DNA from: Sphaeroforma arctica JP610
Taxonomy: Eukaryota > Opisthokonta > Ichthyosporea > Ichthyophonida
Reading direction: 5' to 3'
DNA length: 22,818 nt
Assembly: GCF_001186125.1 (NCBI RefSeq)
Contig: NW_014039929.1
Location: 8,694-31,511 of the forward strand
Under the pieces are notes generated by a model, which was not told the DNA's origin, searched no databases, and saw only the letters and a program-made list of their open reading frames with translations. Below are positions 19,172-22,818 of the stretch, piece after piece. The translations under genes were made by a program, and so were the position numbers. Within the stretch, counting starts at the first letter, position 1. Each line of letters starts with the position of its first letter.

Positions 19172-19618
19172 CATGCACTCACAGACAATACTTTCCGCAG
19201 CTGCGGTCGCTGCCATGTCGGCCAGTAGCAGTGCACTCCACCAGACAACAGCCAGCACTTTGGCTACCACATTAATAAAATACATCAAGGAAAAACAAAT
19301 GCGGCTTGTGATACATCGGAGACGTACATGCTAAGGTGTACCGAAACAGCACCCAATACTGAAATCAACCAGTTGTGAGGTACCTTGCAACCTCAGCTAA
19401 TATTCACTCCAAGGTACACCTCTTGACACTCGTATGTGCTCACCATCGCAGTCAACAATTGCACGAAGAACAGCACCACCAGCCATGAATTGGCTGCGTG
19501 CAATGCTGGAAACGAAATACTCGACAGATTAATTGCTTACTATGTAGTACACCTGGCCGCGTCCGATTGCGCTAACGCTAGAACTTCTGTCGACGCCTAT
19601 GCTGTCATAGAGAGCTAG
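19172..19618 (+). pseudogene. Unassigned, mostly open plus-strand frame, possibly decayed coding sequence
   Basis: One plus-strand frame runs from about 19172 to the stop at 19616-19618 with only a few stops. It includes the 60-residue open part 19436-19618 (VNNCTKNSTTSHELAACNAG and LDRLIAYYVVHLA) and an upstream part with SCGRCHVGQ and CDTSETYMLRC. An overlapping frame at 19173 starts with ATG and an Ala/Ser-rich run resembling a signal peptide. Base composition is GC-richer than the flanks, which is the main reason to note it. No family is recognised, and chance is a real alternative. Confidence 0.22.
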
Positions 19619-20047
19619 TGGATAATACTTTTATGCTAAAACATGATCTGGTTCTTGCCCAGCCCACACTCTAGAAGGGTTGCACTTCACAGGTGCAAAT
19701 TCGAACACTTTTGAACGGCTATTGCAGTGCTAAACGTAATGGATGAAGCTCAAAATATTTAGATATCATTGTAACGGCTTAACCATGCGCAAAAGCTTCT
19801 CACTCTCACTTAAATACAACTAATCCGGACAATGAACGTAAATATGTGTAGATCGCGCGATATTCTCCACGCCATCAGCTCTGAACAGCATCTTGTCTTC
19901 TCCAACTGAGACAGACAGTATGAGCCGTCTCGTACATGAAAAGGACGCGCTAATACAAGCTATATATGATTAAAGTAAAACATTCGTACATGACTCGATT
20001 ATTCAAATACTGAATACTCGTCGCCAAATGACTACCCCAACAAAATA
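19619..20047. other. Intergenic stretch, nothing recognised
   Basis: No open frame, repeat or RNA-like structure that I can support. Confidence 0.4.
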
Positions 20048-20176
20048 AACATACATGCATATTTGTATATATATAGACACATGCATATATGTATATATAT
20101 ACACACATGCATGTATGTATACACTTGCATGCATATCTGTATATTTATACATACATGCATATATGTATAAATATGG
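20048..20176. repeat. TA-rich tandem repeat, period about 26 bp, five units
   Basis: The motif ATGCAT recurs at 20055, 20081, 20107, 20129 and 20155 (spacing 26, 26, 22, 26). Each is followed by ATnTGTATATnTATAC-like sequence. Units are strongly self-complementary because ATGCAT is itself palindromic. The minus-strand Tyr/Ile/His-rich frame here is a by-product. Confidence 0.9.
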
Positions 20177-21559
20177 AAACGTGTTTCTCCAACTAACTAT
20201 GCGTGCGTAATCGAAAACGTACAATATAATATGCCTAACATACTTATATCGCCCGGCACCGGACAAGCCCCATAAGATTTCAATAGACACTCTTGCCCCC
20301 ATTGATGCACAACATTGTTTTGCACCGCCATACCACTGCCGAGACTGTACCAGATTGTCATGTCACGATTCAAATTCTAGTCAGCATGGGAAACAAAACG
20401 CATTAAAGTCAATAGGTTATACAGTGGTATCAAATACGTTAAAGACGGATACATAATTTCAGAGCCATGTGCCACAATTTCAAAAGCCAGTGAGAGACTT
20501 TTCAAACAGACAGGAGTCTATAGATTCATGTCGTAAGACACAGCAAACGAATACTGTGGTGTATGGGTACCTAAATGGTCAATATGACGCAATATGTCTG
20601 CGAGATGTGGGAAAGCAAAAATTAGCAGAGCTATAAGCGTAGAAGTATATGGCAACACTCATTGTTTCTAGATGCATGAGCCGCAAACACGAAACACACT
20701 GTCTATCAGCGCTAAAAGTAAGAGTGATGTAAACGACGGTATGCAGTCCAACCCTTACACATGCGCCAGAGAATACGAACTAGATCGCCCATCGTGCGTG
20801 TGTGTGTGTGGCTGCGCACTGGTTTGATAAAAAAAATGGGCCACTTTTCTAGATTTAAAAGTTGGATCGGCTTATCTGAGACAAGCTCATGAGCGAGGAA
20901 TTTTAGGTGCCACAACCTATCTATATATAGCAGATCAGGATCAGGATCAGGATTCAGCAGAAGTATGTACATCAAGTCGATCGCCACAATCAAACATACA
21001 CAATGATTGAGATATAACAGCAACACGTGACCATAAGGGAAATCGGCACATCTACTCTGCGTATAGAAGACGAATGTACGTACACGAACAGGCATCTAGA
21101 CAGATTGATGCCGAGAGCATGGTTCACGCTGAACTTTCAAGTGAGCTTAACATGTGGGTTGATACTACGCCAAGTGCCAGTAGATTGACTACGATTAGAG
21201 AGGGAGAAAGATAACGCTCACATCATTGATATTATACCAGAACATGGTCTGAAAAAGGAATAGGTACACACATATGCACTAGATTCAAGTACAACGCAAA
21301 ATCGGATCGAATAGCGTAAGTACCGAACAGTGGCAAATCGTTCTCAGGCAAGACCATACGCCACTGTGTATTTGAGCTATTTGTATGCGTATGCGAGCGG
21401 CTTGTCAATATGTACGTGTTCGGAGACGTATGTAATACATAGTTCACACTCCCACATGTATATCAACAAGCACAGACATCGCACAGATACGAAGTAGCTA
21501 GCAGAATACGCAAGAGGGCAGCTGAAATACTACACGCGACCAAATGAGTCAACAGTACA
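20177..21559. other. Stretch without confirmed genes
   Basis: A minus-strand frame at 20712-21095 (127 residues) is open and partly hydrophobic but has no domain pattern. On the plus strand, the stretch at 20857-21006 is also open (VGSAYLRQAHERG) and could be gag-like, given the possible gypsy relic downstream; I cannot confirm it. A small GATCAG repeat lies at 20933-20956. Confidence 0.35.
20933..20956. repeat. Hexanucleotide GATCAG repeat
   Basis: Three exact GATCAG units at 20933, 20939 and 20945, followed by a variant GATTCAG. In the plus frame they encode a Asp-Gln run, and on the minus strand a Asp-Pro run. Confidence 0.9.
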
Positions 21560-22370
21560 CCATATGACAATTGCTTCTCAAATACACTACACTAAAGCCA
21601 CAGCACGAATTAAAGTGCACTGGATGTACGACCGCGTCAGTAAAGGCGAGTGTCTACGTCTCAAGACAAACCTCAATCATCACAGTCGCAGATGTCTCCC
21701 TCTCTGCCATAGCCAACCACAGTACACTCACGAAGTGTGCCACACAGTACGAGTGACAGGCATGCAGCACAATAAAGAGTCCGAATGCACGCACTCACCC
21801 CTTTTAACGGCAGTTAACATACATTTCACCACACAGCGATACAGCAACCACTGTAAAGAACGATACGATTTGCCCTACACCAGAATACCCGGTTTTCAAC
21901 CCTATGGATGTGCGTATTAGTGTCGATTGACGCGACAGGAAGACAATGAATGCTACTGAAGTGCCTGACTACATCATCATTTCCTGTACAATTGGTTACT
22001 TGACCTTAAAAGTACTTCGTATTCGTATCATACTACGTGAGACTGTAATCCTGGCCAATTGTGTCCTGCTCTACTATCGCGCTAGTTGTGGACGACTCAA
22101 GAGACCACTGACTCAATGGGTACAACTCGGTTGCCGAGGGATGTACATAGTCACTTATAGGCAGTGGGATGGGATAGCACTGGTGAAGTGAACAATTTAC
22201 GCGAAGAAGCTAGCACGAGTTCAACATACTTGGATAGATGCAGAGCTGTCTCCATGCGCATTTACACAGTGCCTCTGATCAGTGATAATATCCCAGGGGT
22301 TGACTTAGTTCTATGGATGTCTGCTGGGATTCCAACTATCTTCAATGGCATTTGCTAGAGACATCCTGTT
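21560..22370 (+). mobile_element. Possible gypsy-like gag-protease relic
   Basis: On the plus strand at about 22110-22360 there is a block DSMGTTRLPRDVHSHL, like the DSGAT start of a retroelement aspartic protease. MRIYTVPLISDNIPGVDLVL follows, like its end (...PL...DVILGMDWL). Upstream, 21571-21756 has a KCTGC pair that could be part of a zinc knuckle. The relic is broken and short, with no RT seen after it and no LTR. Chance similarity is possible because all matches are by eye. Confidence 0.35.
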
Positions 22371-22818
22371 TCAGCTCGGCAGTGTGCAGCAACTAACAAG
22401 CTGTTCCATTGAGGAGTTGCTACATGGAACGACCATTATATTCACAGCGACAGTGTTTGAATAGGATATTTTAAGATAACTGAGTGTATATATACACATT
22501 CCACCTGCCCACGGAGACTACACTATCGCAGAACAGTCGACTTGGAAAAAATGTTATGAATATTGTCGGCTTCATTGCAAGTAAATATCATTCTTACACA
22601 CTTTTTTTCGTTGCTCTACTATATAAACAGATTAAAATGCGTGCAATGCAACGTCTACTATCGTATGGCTAGGATTTAGTTTACAATGATTTACAGCAAC
22701 CAAGTCTACACCTTTGAAATCTCATGTATACCGATTGAGCGTTGACGTATGCAAATGGGATGATTTATATTGAGGTCGAATAGATATGTTTGAATTGATT
22801 TATGGCATTATGCTCCAG
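22371..22818. other. Window end, nothing recognised
   Basis: If the preceding relic is gypsy-like, its RT would be expected downstream, but no RT motif is visible here. The 22484-22672 frame is unremarkable. Confidence 0.4.

Noticed and set aside
20003-20302. 99-residue minus-strand frame rich in Tyr, Ile, His and Met
   Set aside because: It is the translation of the 26-bp TA-rich tandem repeat.
20712-21095. 127-residue minus-strand frame with hydrophobic stretches
   Set aside because: No domain pattern, and it includes low-complexity GATCAG and TG repeats; chance is the simpler reading.
1-22818. tRNA, rRNA, CRISPR or bacterial operon features
   Set aside because: No tRNA box B with a matching cloverleaf, no rRNA-like stretch, no spaced identical repeats with unique spacers, and spliced coding sequence argues against a prokaryote.

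Overview
This is eukaryotic nuclear DNA. The only clear cellular gene is cut into at least seven exons by spliceosomal introns with GT donors and CAG acceptors. The rest is AT-leaning sequence with microsatellites, minisatellites and decayed retroelements. I cannot name the species. A unicellular eukaryote with fairly long introns and many retroelements fits (an ichthyosporean-like holozoan is one guess), but nothing here decides it.

Region by region: 1-155 is the end of an intron. 156-5091 (+) is the 3' part of an aldehyde dehydrogenase gene. Its seven visible exons join in frame to 412 residues and keep every catalytic and NAD-binding landmark; the first 50-60 residues lie upstream of the window. 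Its introns hold TA tracts, a 12-unit 22-bp minisatellite and a 72-bp direct repeat. About 300 bp after the stop codon, 5395-5479 is a decayed duplicate of the gene's last coding stretch. 5480-6970 shows nothing recognisable. 6972-7404 is a degenerate minisatellite with a roughly 50-bp period. About 7919-12610 (-) is the fossil of a tyrosine-recombinase (DIRS/Ngaro-type) retrotransposon, in the order gag-like CCCH zinc-finger protein, reverse transcriptase, RNase H, tyrosine recombinase. A non-coding block of about 700 bp, probably a nested insertion, sits inside the RT region. About 14850-17760 (-) is a more decayed Ty3/gypsy-like pol fossil with the start of RT, RNase H, the zinc-binding integrase N-terminus and the integrase core. 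18586-18910 (+) holds two overlapping unrecognised open frames with a good start context. 20048-20176 is a 26-bp TA-rich tandem repeat. 21560-22370 (+) may be another gypsy gag-protease relic.

Only the dehydrogenase looks functional. It probably oxidises an aldehyde with NAD(P)+ and is closest, from memory, to the AldA-like branch of the superfamily. The other elements read as a retroelement graveyard downstream of it, with both large fossils oriented opposite to the gene. I found no operon, CRISPR array, RNA gene or clear new biological system. The observations most worth checking are the duplicated terminal exon, the YR retroelement with its interruption, and the unassigned frames at 18586-18910.
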